Origin: JAJPKK01 sp963747835
GTDB lineage: Bacteria > Pseudomonadota > Alphaproteobacteria > Rhizobiales > Xanthobacteraceae
DNA: 64,000 nucleotides
NCBI GenBank assembly: GCA_963747835.1
Contig: CAVVGO010000005.1
Location: 2,046,001-2,110,000, forward strand
Direction: 5' to 3'
Under the pieces are notes generated by a model, which saw only the letters and a program-made list of their open reading frames with translations, searched no databases and was not told the origin of the DNA. Position 1 is the first letter of the stretch; each line of letters starts with the position of its first letter. The position numbers and the translations under genes were made by a program. Shown in pieces: positions 45,828-54,150 of this stretch.

Positions 45828-46469
45828 TCATGCGGAGCGCCTGCTTATCCCTCCCGCCTCCAGCGCGACCGCGTAGCGATGCGCTGCCGTCGCACAGTTC
45901 GTCGGCTGCGCCTGCTCGTCATCCACGGCGCGCGCGAGCACCATGCCGCCGACACACAGACGCGACGACGGCGAGCGCACGCTGCCGATCGCTGTCGTTG
46001 CAGCGCGACCCGGGCTGCGCTCGGCCGCGCAACGGGCCCAGATTGGCGGCGAAGATCCCCGTCATCATTTCCATCACTTCGCGATAGGCGCGTTTGGCGG
46101 GCTCGCCGCCCGCGCCACATCGGTCGCAAGGCCGATGACGGGGCAACTGCCCTCGACGTCATCAAGATGCGCGCGAGACAGATACACGTCGACGATGGCG
46201 CGTGCCATGCGCCTGGCCTTCCGGCCGCTCAGCGAACGCCTGGCGTTGCCAGGCGGCGTTGGGCCGCCATGGACGAAATGCGTGATCGCTTCGGCGTACA
46301 GCTCTTCTTTGCTGTTGAAATAGCTATAGAACCCGCCGCGCGTGAGGCCCGCGCCTGCCATGATCTCGTCGATCGAAATCGCCGTCAGTCCGTTGCGGTT
46401 AAACAGCCGCCGCGCGCTGTCGAGGATGCGGGTGCGGGTCTCCGCCTTGTGGTCGGGCGCGTAAGGCAT
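45828..46469 (-). pseudogene. TetR family regulator, C-terminal part frameshifted
   Basis: The N-terminal DNA-binding part is intact (TRTRILDSARRLFNRNGLTAISIDEIMAGAGLTRGGFYSYFNSKEELYAEA, residues 12-61). The C-terminal ligand domain is conserved but changes frame near 46100 and again near 45990. Best-guess downstream text includes REVMEMMTGIFAANLG and GGMVLARAVDDEQ. The ATG at 46469 follows GGAGG. A perfect operator lies about 40 bases upstream. The end is uncertain (45820-45850). Confidence 0.7.
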
Positions 46470-46508
46470 CCGGCAACCTCCTGTTCCGACCGAAGTGTCG
46501 CGACGGGG

Positions 46509-46532
46509 AAAATATGTTCTTGAACATATTTT
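46509..46532. promoter_or_regulatory. TetR operator, perfect inverted repeat
   Basis: Arms AAAATATGTTC (46509-46519) and its exact complement (46522-46532) flank two T residues. The 24-base palindrome sits 40 bases upstream of the TetR start and 120 upstream of the divergent MAPEG gene. It is AT-rich against a GC-rich background, as expected of a selected operator. Confidence 0.82.
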
Positions 46533-46651
46533 ACACCGGAACAGACAGTCGTCGCGCCCACATTCGCAACGCGAGGAAAGTCCATGGTAAATCCATTCGT
46601 ACACGCCGATCCGACCGGCGCTACTCTCGGACCATGCCAGGGAAGCGCGGC

Positions 46652-47053
46652 ATGAGCGCCGTTCCGCTCATAACCGCACTTTACGGCGCGATATCGGGTT
46701 GCTGGGGGCGGTGCTCACCGTCAACGTGATCCGCCATCGCGTGGCTACCAAAGTCAATGACGGGGACGGCGGTAGCGCACCATTGCGCATGGCGATCCGC
46801 GCCCACGCCAACTTTGCCCAACAGGTGCCGCTCACCCTGCTGCTGATCGGCTTTTCCGAATCGATCGGCACCTCGAAAACCATCATCCATGTGCTCGGAG
46901 CAGCGTTGGTGCTGGCGCGCCTGCTTGAGCGCGCAGGGTCTGCTGAGCGTCGAGGGACAAAGCTTCGGGCGGCAGTCCGGCGCCGGCCTCACCGTGCTGG
47001 TCCTGATCGCCGCGTCGGTCATCATCCTGCTCCGCGAAGGCGGGATGATGTAG
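46652..47053 (+). pseudogene. MAPEG-family membrane protein, two single-base shifts
   Basis: The restored protein (about 134 residues) has four membrane segments. It begins SAVPLITALYGAI with LGAVLTVNVIRHRVATKVNDGD next. It has APLRMAIRAHANFAQQVPLTLLLIGF, the MAPEG signature (RxxxNxxE-type) region, and ends VLIAASVIILLREGGMM. The frame needs one added base near 46698 and one removed base near 46925. MAPEG proteins are glutathione-linked membrane enzymes or putative detoxifiers. It faces the TetR gene across the operator, so TetR probably controls it. Confidence 0.72.
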
Positions 47054-47081
47054 GCGGCGCACCTGTGCCCGGATCGAGCCA

Positions 47082-47107
47082 ACGGGTCCCGCCTCAGGCG
47101 GGCCCGT
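47082..47107. terminator. hairpin after the MAPEG gene
   Basis: ACGGG-CCCGCCT and AGGCGGG-CCCGT arms form a strong stem with a one-base loop and a single bulge, 28 bases after the MAPEG stop. No T-run follows, so it may be a rho-independent-like terminator or a palindromic repeat. Confidence 0.45.
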
Positions 47108-47219
47108 GAAGGCTCCGCCACATCCGGGACCGGCGCTTCGACGCGGCAGCTGCTACCGCGGATATCGGGACGCAAAAGCGGTCAGCTTGTCCGATAACCA
47201 TGCGGCGACGTGTCCCGCC

Positions 47220-49453
47220 CTACCCCGCCAGCGCCGCCTTCACCCGCTCCGGCGACAGCGGCAGGTCGCGCACGCGCTTGCCGGTCGCTGCGCGAAACGC
47301 ATTGGCGATGGCGGCGACCGCCGGCCCCTGCGCACCTTCGCCGGAGCCGAGCGGTCTTCGTCGGGCCGATCGATCAGTTCGACCTCGACCTTCGGCGCTT
47401 CCGGCATGGTGAGGATCGGATAGCCGAGCCAGTCACGCGAGGTGATGCCGCGTGCGGTCGAACTTGACTTCCTCGTGCAGCGTCCAGCTGGTCGACTGGA
47501 TGATGCCGCCCTCCATCTGGTTGGCGAGGCCGTCGGGGTTGATGATCTGGCCGGAATCGACCGCCGCCCACGCGCGCGGCACCGATACGCGACCGCTGGC
47601 GCGATCGACCTCGACGTCGGCGATCGACCGCCACATAGGTGGCGAGGTTCTTGTACTTGGCAAAGCCGATGCCGCGGCCGCGCCGTCCGCCACCGCGCGC
47701 TTGCCGGGCTTCCAGGCGGCCTTCCTGGCCACCGCCTCGATGACCGCACGTGGCACGCGGATCCTTCAGATGGGCGAGCCGGAACGCGACCGGATCGGCA
47801 TTGGCCGCAAGCGCAAGTTCATCGATGAAGGACTCGATCGCGAACACGTTGGCATAGGCGCCGAGCGTGCGCAGCGCCGAGACCCGCATCGGCATCGCCT
47901 TGATGAAGTGGTGGACCACCCGCTGGCGCGGAAAGTCGTAGAGCGGGATGGCGTTGCGGTCGCCGCCGCCCGCCGGCTGCGGCAGGATGTGCGGCGGCGC
48001 CGGCTGCTGCGGCTCGGCCAGATACCAGCTCGCCAGCAGATTATTGCCGCCGGGCTCGCTCGGCCGCGTCGAATGGGTGTTGGTCCACACATCGTAATTC
48101 CAATCGGCGATGCGGCCGTCGGCCGTTAGCGCAGCCTTGGCCTTCATCACCATGGCGGGGCCGAACGGCTCCCAGCCGAACTCGTCGCCGCGCATCCATT
48201 GCACCCGCACCGGCCGGCCGCCGGGCGCCGCGCGCGCCAGCAGCGCCGCATCGAGGGCGACGTCGTCGGCGCGCGTTGTGGCCGTAGCAGCCGGAGCCTT
48301 CGGCATGGATGCAGTGGATCTTCTCCGCCGGCAGCTTCAGCGCCATCGACGAGGTTGCCGCGCAGCGGAAACACGCCCTGGCTATGGTTCCACACCGTCA
48401 TCTTGCCGTCCTTGAATTCGGCGACCGCGCAGGACGGACCGATCGAAGCCGTGGGCCATGTAGGGCTTGCGATAGGTCGCCTCGATGACCTTGGCGCCCG
48501 TCAGGCAGCGGCGCCTGCTTGTCGCTGATGACGTGCGGGTCGTCGGGCAGCGACAGCAGCATGATCGTAGATGTTGGCCTGGTCGGGCAGCGGCGGGCCG
48601 GGCGTCCAGGTGGCGCTTTTCGCCAAGCGCGACGCTTGCCTTGATGGCTTGCTCCTCGCGCTCGGCGATGACGCCGAGGAAGCTGCCGTCGCGCACGACG
48701 GCGAAGACGCCCGGCATCGCCTTGATCGTCGGCTTCATCGATCGCTGCGAGCTTCGCCCCATAGCTCGGCGGCCGCACCACGCGGCCATGCAGCATGCCT
48801 GGCAGCCGCAGGTCCTGCACATAAGCGACGCCGCCGGTCACCTTGCCGGGAATGTCGAAACGCGCGATCGACTTGCCGACGATCTTGTGAGCCGCCGGCG
48901 GCTTGGGTTTGACGTTCGCAGTCGACCTCGCGATGCAAATCGGCGTCGCGCGGCAAGCTCGCCGTAGGTGACTTTGCGGCCGTCGGGCGCGGTGATGACG
49001 CCGTCGGCGACGGCGAGCTTGCCGGCCGCGACGCCGAAGCGCTTCGCGCCGCAAGATCGAGCAAGATCGCGCGCACTTCGGCGCCCGCGAGCCGCAGCGC
49101 GACGCCGCCATATTCGATCGACTGGCTGCCGGAGGTGATGCCCTCATTGGGCGTCGTCTCGGTGTCGCCGGAAATCATGTGCATGCGCGTGAGCGGCAGG
49201 TCGAGCTCTTCGGCCGCGATCTGCGCCAGCGCCGTGACGATGCCCTGGCCAAGCTCGACCTTGCCGGTGCAACACGGTCGCGCCGCCGTCCGCGTTGATG
49301 CGGATCCAGGCGTCGAGCATGCGGTTGCTGGCGAGGCTGCCCGGCAGCGGCGCCGTCTGCTGCGCCAGCGCAAACTTCGGATCGAGCGTGAAGGCGACGA
49401 CGATGCCGCCCGACGCCGGCGGCGAACTGGCGCCGTGAGATGACCGCGTTCAT
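47220..49453 (-). pseudogene. second molybdenum hydroxylase large subunit (IorB/CoxL-like), heavily indel-broken
   Basis: In restored frames it reads MNAVISRRQF near the start, VELGQGIVTALAQIAAEELDLPLTRMHMISGDTETTP, IEYGGVALRLAGAEVRAILLDL, KSIARFDIPGKVTGGVAYVQDL and QWMRGDEFGWEPFGPAMVMKA. It continues with VFAIESFIDELALAANADPVAFR and SGQIINPDGLANQMEGGIIQSTSWTLHEEVKFD, ending LPLSPERVKAALAG. I could place about 17 insertions and shifts between 49414 and 47355, almost all one surplus base, and no premature stop in the restored frame. It overlaps the small-subunit stop as ATGA. It is the paralogue of the pair at 41962-44626. Confidence 0.72.
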
Positions 49454-49923
49454 GTCACGATCCTCCCCATGGCTTGCGACGCCTTCAGTACGGCGCGGAT
49501 GATGCGGCCGTGGGTGCCGCAGCGGCACAGATTGCCGGCGAGGCCCTGCGCGCACTTCGGCTTCGGTCGGATGCGGAATGCGATCGAGCAGCGCCTTCGC
49601 CGACATGATCATGCCGTTGATGCAGTAGCCGCATTGCGCGGCCTGCTCGTCCATGAAGGCCTGCTGCAGCGGATGCGGCTTCGTCGACCGTGCCGAGCCC
49701 CTCGAGCGTCGTGATCTCGGACTCGCCGAGCGAGCCGATCTGCGGTGACGCAGGAGCGCACCGGCTTGCCGTCGACCAGCACCGTGCAGGCGCCGCATTG
49801 GGCAAGGCCGCAACCGAACTTGGCGCCGTTCAGTTCCAGATCGTTGCGCAGCACATAGAGCAGCGGCGTATCGGGCTCCGCCGGCACGCTGCGCATCACG
49901 CCATTCACCTTAAGGCTGGCCAT
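49450..49923 (-). pseudogene. second 2Fe-2S small subunit (IorA-like), three surplus bases
   Basis: The small [2Fe-2S] subunit of the second hydroxylase. NGAKFGCGLAQCGACTVLVDGKPVRSC carries the first cluster, and QCGYCINGMIMSAKALLD with NLCRCGTHGRIIRAVL carries the second. The ATG at 49923 starts it. Surplus bases at about 49740, 49679 and 49549-49552 must be removed. The corrected gene ends with a TGA that overlaps the large-subunit ATG. Confidence 0.78.
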
Positions 49924-49992
49924 GAGGCCCTCCATGACGCCCCGGAATCAGAACCGCGTTCGCGGCCGGGGCTGATTGCCGCCATATCGTAT

Positions 49993-50807
49993 TTAGCGCC
50001 GCCGATGCTGCGGCGTCGAGGGCTTGCGGCACCCATCGAGAAAGAGCCGCACCGCAGCGCGCAGCCGGCGCTCTTCCTCGGCGGGCGGTTCGCGGCCGAC
50101 CAGCAACGCCAGGGTGCGCGGAATACCGACCACCAGGATCGCGAAATGTTCCGCCAACAGCCTCGCGTCGCTCAGATTCGGATCGCTCCCACTTGGATCG
50201 CTCCACTTGGATCGGCCCCACTTGGATCGGCCCCATTTGGATCAACGAGCCTGATTGCGCCGCGCTCCGCATAGGTCGTGAGCACTTGGAGCATGATGTC
50301 GCGCACCCGGTTTTTGGCGATGAACAGTTTCGCAAGCTCCGGGAACCGGTTTGCTTCGGCGATGAACTGGCGGTGAAAAGCTAGCGCATCGGGCCGCAGG
50401 ACAACGTCCAGAAGCTTATGGCCGAACGCAACTAGACCGTCCTCGATATTGTCCGGAAGCGGCTCGGTGATCTGGAGCGTGCCGATCGCCTCAGCCATGA
50501 GGCGTTCGATCGCGCCGATGAACAGGGCGCTCTTGTCGGCGTAACGGGCATAGATGAACCCCTTGGCGACGCCGGATTGCCGCGAAATCTCGTCGACCGA
50601 AACGCCGTCCCAGCCCTTGTCCAAAAACAGCCGAAAGGTCGTCGACAACAGGCTTTGATGGCGGCGCTCCGCTTCATCGCGGGTCGGCCGCCCGCCGGGG
50701 CCACGCTTGAACGCCTCCGGTTCGAGCGGCGCGGCAGCCGAAATCGATCCCGGCGAAATCGATCCCGGCGATGTCGAATGCGGTGCTGATTGCGGCGTTC
50801 GGGACAC
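49993..50807 (-). CDS. TetR family regulator with internal 15-base repeat, shifted near the end
   Basis: A TetR-type repressor with the helix-turn-helix TTFRLFLDKGWDGVSVDEISRQSGVAKGFIYARYADKSALF (about 52-90) and a ligand-binding domain (about 95-195). The frame as written stops at 50172. The family-like ending (LLAEHFAILVVGIPRTLALLVGREPP) lies in another frame to 49993. The break is inside a run of 15-base repeats, one of which is a base short. It is divergent from an HlyD/ABC exporter and is the likely regulator of it. Confidence 0.8.
50181..50239. repeat. 15-base tandem repeat inside the TetR gene
   Basis: Four units: three of 15 bases (50181-50195, 50210-50224, 50225-50239) and one of 14 (50196-50209). 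Each starts GATCG and encodes D-P-S-G-A/S on the minus strand. The short unit causes the frame to change, a classic slipped-strand signature. Confidence 0.9.
50740..50769. repeat. 15-base direct repeat in the N-terminal part of the TetR gene
   Basis: Two exact copies of GAAATCGATCCCGGC in tandem encode the N-terminal SPGSI-SPGSI residues of the regulator. Repeat number may vary between strains and alters only the disordered tail. Confidence 0.85.
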
Positions 50808-50845
50808 CCTTGCTCCTTGCTGCCATCCGGCACAAGTGATAATGC

Positions 50846-50857
50846 AACGATATCGTT
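50846..50857. promoter_or_regulatory. putative operator between TetR and exporter genes
   Basis: AACGATATCGTT is a perfect 12-base palindrome in the 72-base gap between the divergent TetR and HlyD genes. It fits the short symmetric sites used by TetR proteins. Adjacent AT-rich sequence (TTTAGTTACATT) may hold the exporter promoter. Confidence 0.65.
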
Positions 50858-50879
50858 TAGTTACATTAGGTCAAGTCCC

Positions 50880-51870
50880 TTGAACCGACGCCTCCTGTTC
50901 CTGTTCGCGATCGGTCTCCTTGCGGCTGGTGGCGCCGCATGGTGGTGGACCAACAACCGCCCCGGTCCGGTCGAATGGCAGGGCTACGCCGAAGCGGATT
51001 TCATCAAGGTCGGTCCGACCCAGCAGGGCCTTCTCACCACGCTGTCGGTCCGGCGCGGCTCCCGGGTGGCGGCCGGCGCGCCGTTGTTCGACCAGGACGA
51101 CACTTCCGATGTGGCGGCGCGCGACCAGGCGGCGCGGCAGGTGAGACAGGCGGAGGAACAGCTCGCCAACCTCAAGGCAAGCGGCAAGCCGACGGAAATC
51201 CAGCAGGCGGAGGCCAATCTCGCGGATCAGATGGCCGCGCGGGACAAAATCCAGTCCGACCTCAAACGCAACGAGGAACTGGTGAAGAACGGCGGCGTGT
51301 CGAAGCAGACTCGTCGAGGACCAGCGCGCCGATTTGCGCTCCGCGAACGCCAAGGTTTTAGGGATGGAAGCGGCGTCGGCACAGATGCGCGCTCCGATGG
51401 GACGCGAGCGCGAGATCATGGGGCAGCAGGCCGCGGCCGAGGCCGCCCATGCGGCGCTCGCCATGGCGCAGTGGCGGCTCGACCAGCGCCACGTCGCGGC
51501 GCCGGCGGCGAGCGTGGTCGCGGACGTGCTGGCGCGGCCGGGCGAGACCATCCCGGCCGGCGGCGCCGTAGTGTCGCTGCTGCCGCCGGAGAACATTTAC
51601 GTGCGGTTCTTCGTGCCGGAGCCGCGGCTCGCGGACGTCCACATCGGCGACGAAGTCGCGCTGCGATGCGACAACTGTCCGGCGGATTTCGTGGCGACGA
51701 TCTCATTCATCTCACCGCAGGCCGAATACACCCCTCCGGTGATCTACAGCAGGTCGAGCCGCTCCAAGCTCGTCTACATGGTAGAGGCGCGCCCGCCACG
51801 CGAACGGGCGGCGCTCATCAACCCCGGCCAGCCGATCGCGGTGCGACCGATCAAGCGCGATGGTGGGTGA
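50880..51870 (+). pseudogene. HlyD/MFP membrane-fusion protein of an ABC exporter, one frameshift
   Basis: A periplasmic adaptor (EmrA/YhiI-like). After an N-terminal membrane anchor (LLFLFAIGLLAAGGAAWWW) come VEWQGYAEADFIKVGPTQQGLLTTLSVRRGSRVAAGAPLFDQD and a coiled-coil helix (VRQAEEQLANLKASGKPTEIQQAEANLADQMAARDK). The frame changes at about 51309 (one surplus A). The rest (WRLDQRHVAAPAASVVADVLARPGETIPAGG ... VPEPRLADVHIGDEV) is in another frame to 51870. The TTG start at 50880 has only a weak AGG upstream. The stop overlaps the ABC-ATPase ATG (TGATG). Confidence 0.78.
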
Positions 51871-53909
51871 TGACGGACTTCGTCATCGACGTTCACGATC
51901 TGCGCAAGAATTTCGGCCCGCACAAGGTGGTCGACGGGCTCAGCCTGCAAGTCGCCAAGGGCGAGATCTGCGGCTTTCTCGGCGCCAATGGCAGCGGCAA
52001 GACCACCACCATCCGCATGTTGTGCGGCCTGCTCGTCGCCGACGGCGGCAGCGGCACCTGCCTCGGCCTGGACATCATCCGGCAGGCGCCGCTGATCCGC
52101 CGCAAGGTCGGCTACATGACCCAGAAGTTCAGCCTCTATGACGACCTGACGGTGTTCGAGAATCTCGACCTGGTGGCTAGCGTGTTCGAGATGCCGGACG
52201 GGCGCGCCAAGGTGCGCAGCATGATCGACCGCATGGGGCTCGCCGACCGCCGCGACCAGCTTGCCGGGGAATTGTCGGGCGGCTGGAAGCAGCGGCTTGC
52301 GCTCGCCGCCTGCATCCTGCACGAGCCGCATCTGCTGTTGCTCGACGAGCCCACCGCCGGCGTCGATGCCAAGGCGCGGCGCGAGTTCTGGGACATGATC
52401 CACGACATGGCGGGCGAAGGCCTCACCGTCCTGGTCTCGACCCACTACATGGACGAGGCGGAGCGCTGCAACCGCATCGTCTATCTCGCCAGCGGCCGCA
52501 TCGTGGTACAGGGCAGCGCCGACGACGTGTCGCGGCATTCCGGGCTCATCACCTTCGAGGCCACCGGCGCCGATGTCGACGCCACCGCCCGCATCCTGCG
52601 CCGCATGCCTGGCGTCGAGGCCGCCGCCGTGTTCGGCCGCGCGCTCCACGTCGCCGGTACCGACCGTGCCGCGCTCGAACATGCCATACGCTCCGCCGAC
52701 GGCGCCGGCCTGTCGTGGCGCGAAGTCGAGCCCCGCCTCGAAGACGTCTTCATCCATATGCTGAGCATCAAGGGAGAAGAATCTATGACGATGCTCTCCT
52801 TCAGGAGGCTGTTTGCACTCCTGCGCAAGGAATGGATCCAGATCACCCGCGACGCGCTGACGCTGCGCTTCATCATCGCGGTGCCGATCGTGCAACTGTT
52901 CCTGTTCGGCTATGCCATCAACACCAATCCGCAGCACCTGCCGACCGGGCTGCTCTCGGTCGAGCACTCGAAATACGAGCGCACCGTCGTGGCGGCGCTG
53001 CACAACAGCGGCTATTACGACGTCCGCATGTTGGCCTCCGAGGCCGAGGCCGAGCGCGTGCTGGCGCAGGGCGAGATGATGTTCGTCATCGAATTCCCGC
53101 CCGATTTCGACCGCGCGGTCGACCGCGGCGACACCCCCTCGGTCCTGATCGATGCCGACGCCACCGATCCGAGCGCCGTCGGCAACGCCACCGCGGCGCT
53201 GGCGGCGCTGTCGACTGCCCTCAACCGCGACCTGCCGCCGGTGATGCGCGCAACGCCGACCAAGCCGGCGTTCCAGTTCGTCGTCCACGCCCGCTATAAT
53301 CCGGAGCAGTTGACCGTGATCAACATCGTGCCGGGCCTGATCTGCATCGTGCTGATGATGTCGACCCTGTTCATGACGACGCTCTCCATCACCAAGGAGC
53401 GCGAGCGCGGCACCATGGAGAACCTGCTCGCCATGCCGGTGCGGCCGCTCGAGGTCATGCTCGCCAAGATCATGCCTTACGTGTTCATCGGCTACATCCA
53501 GGTCCTGATCATCCTGGTTGCGTCGGCGGTGTTCTTCCAGCTTCCGGTCCGCGGTCCGATCGGGACGCTGCTGGTCGCGCTCGGCTTCTTCATCGGCGGC
53601 AATCTCGCGCTCGGGATCACGTTCTCGACGGTGTCGCAAAACCAGATGCAGGCGATGCAGTTCGCCCAGTTCACCCTGATGCCGTCATTCATGCTGTCGG
53701 GCTTCATGTTCCCGTTCCGCGGCATGCCGCAATGGGCACAGTGGATCGGCGAGCTGTTTCCCACCACCCACGCCATGCGCATCGTGCGCGGCGTTCTCCT
53801 CAAGGGCAACGACGTTGCCGACATCCTGCCGGAGCTGTGGCCGATTGCGCTCTTCATGGTGGTGGCGATCGCGGTCGCGGTGCGGTTCTATCGCGAGACG
53901 CTGGAGTGA
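51870..53909 (+). CDS. ABC-2 exporter: ATPase and permease read as one frame
   Basis: The first 300 residues are an ATPase: Walker A GANGSGKTTT (about 38-47), the signature LSGGWKQRLALAAC, Walker B LLLLDEPTAGVD, and a multidrug-type tail. From the ATG at 52785, which follows AAGGGAG, an ABC-2 permease begins: FRRLFALLRKEWIQITRDALT. It has six membrane segments, a large periplasmic loop and TLSITKERERGTMENLLAMPV. In relatives these are separate genes. The frame through TGAGCATC at 52763 has no stop, so this is either a natural fusion or an indel joining two genes. With the HlyD gene it makes a YhiH/YbhFSR-like export system. Confidence 0.82.
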   Translation: MTDFVIDVHDLRKNFGPHKVVDGLSLQVAKGEICGFLGANGSGKTTTIRMLCGLLVADGGSGTCLGLDIIRQAPLIRRKVGYMTQKFSLYDDLTVFENLDLVASVFEMPDGRAKVRSMIDRMGLADRRDQLAGELSGGWKQRLALAACILHEPHLLLLDEPTAGVDAKARREFWDMIHDMAGEGLTVLVSTHYMDEAERCNRIVYLASGRIVVQGSADDVSRHSGLITFEATGADVDATARILRRMPGVEAAAVFGRALHVAGTDRAALEHAIRSADGAGLSWREVEPRLEDVFIHMLSIKGEESMTMLSFRRLFALLRKEWIQITRDALTLRFIIAVPIVQLFLFGYAINTNPQHLPTGLLSVEHSKYERTVVAALHNSGYYDVRMLASEAEAERVLAQGEMMFVIEFPPDFDRAVDRGDTPSVLIDADATDPSAVGNATAALAALSTALNRDLPPVMRATPTKPAFQFVVHARYNPEQLTVINIVPGLICIVLMMSTLFMTTLSITKERERGTMENLLAMPVRPLEVMLAKIMPYVFIGYIQVLIILVASAVFFQLPVRGPIGTLLVALGFFIGGNLALGITFSTVSQNQMQAMQFAQFTLMPSFMLSGFMFPFRGMPQWAQWIGELFPTTHAMRIVRGVLLKGNDVADILPELWPIALFMVVAIAVAVRFYRETLE

Positions 53910-54150
53910 AGTCAAAGTGAAGTAGCGGCCAATCGTGGATGTCGTTCCGGGACGCCGTGAAACGACGAGCCCGGAACCCATAACCCCAATCTTCTCCGCA
54001 TAGTTCCGGATCGTGGTTATAGATTCCGGACCCGCGCGAAAACGCGCGTCCCGGAAAGACCACGGCGGCTCGAATTACGTCGCAAAAGAAAAACCGGAAC
54101 CTCCGCATCGGATACTCGCGGGACAAGCCCGGTTATGACGGTTCTGAAAG
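53910..54150. repeat. repeat-rich intergenic region
   Basis: The gap holds a hairpin (54025-54055: CCGGA-rich arms around AAAA, imperfect) and a segment at 54101-54141 that matches the one at 63855-63899 with about 34 of 41 identical positions. Both contain CTCCG-ATCGGA-ACTCG and ACAAG-CC. It is a typical place for palindromic or REP-like repeats. No gene is evident. Confidence 0.7.

Noticed and set aside
47220..49923. Programmed frameshifting or split genes for the hydroxylase subunits
   Set aside because: About 20 unrelated shift sites in 2.7 kb cannot all be programmed; the sites lack shared slippery sequences.
50181..50239. CRISPR-like repeat array
   Set aside because: The units are only 14-15 bases, contiguous without spacers, and inside a coding frame.
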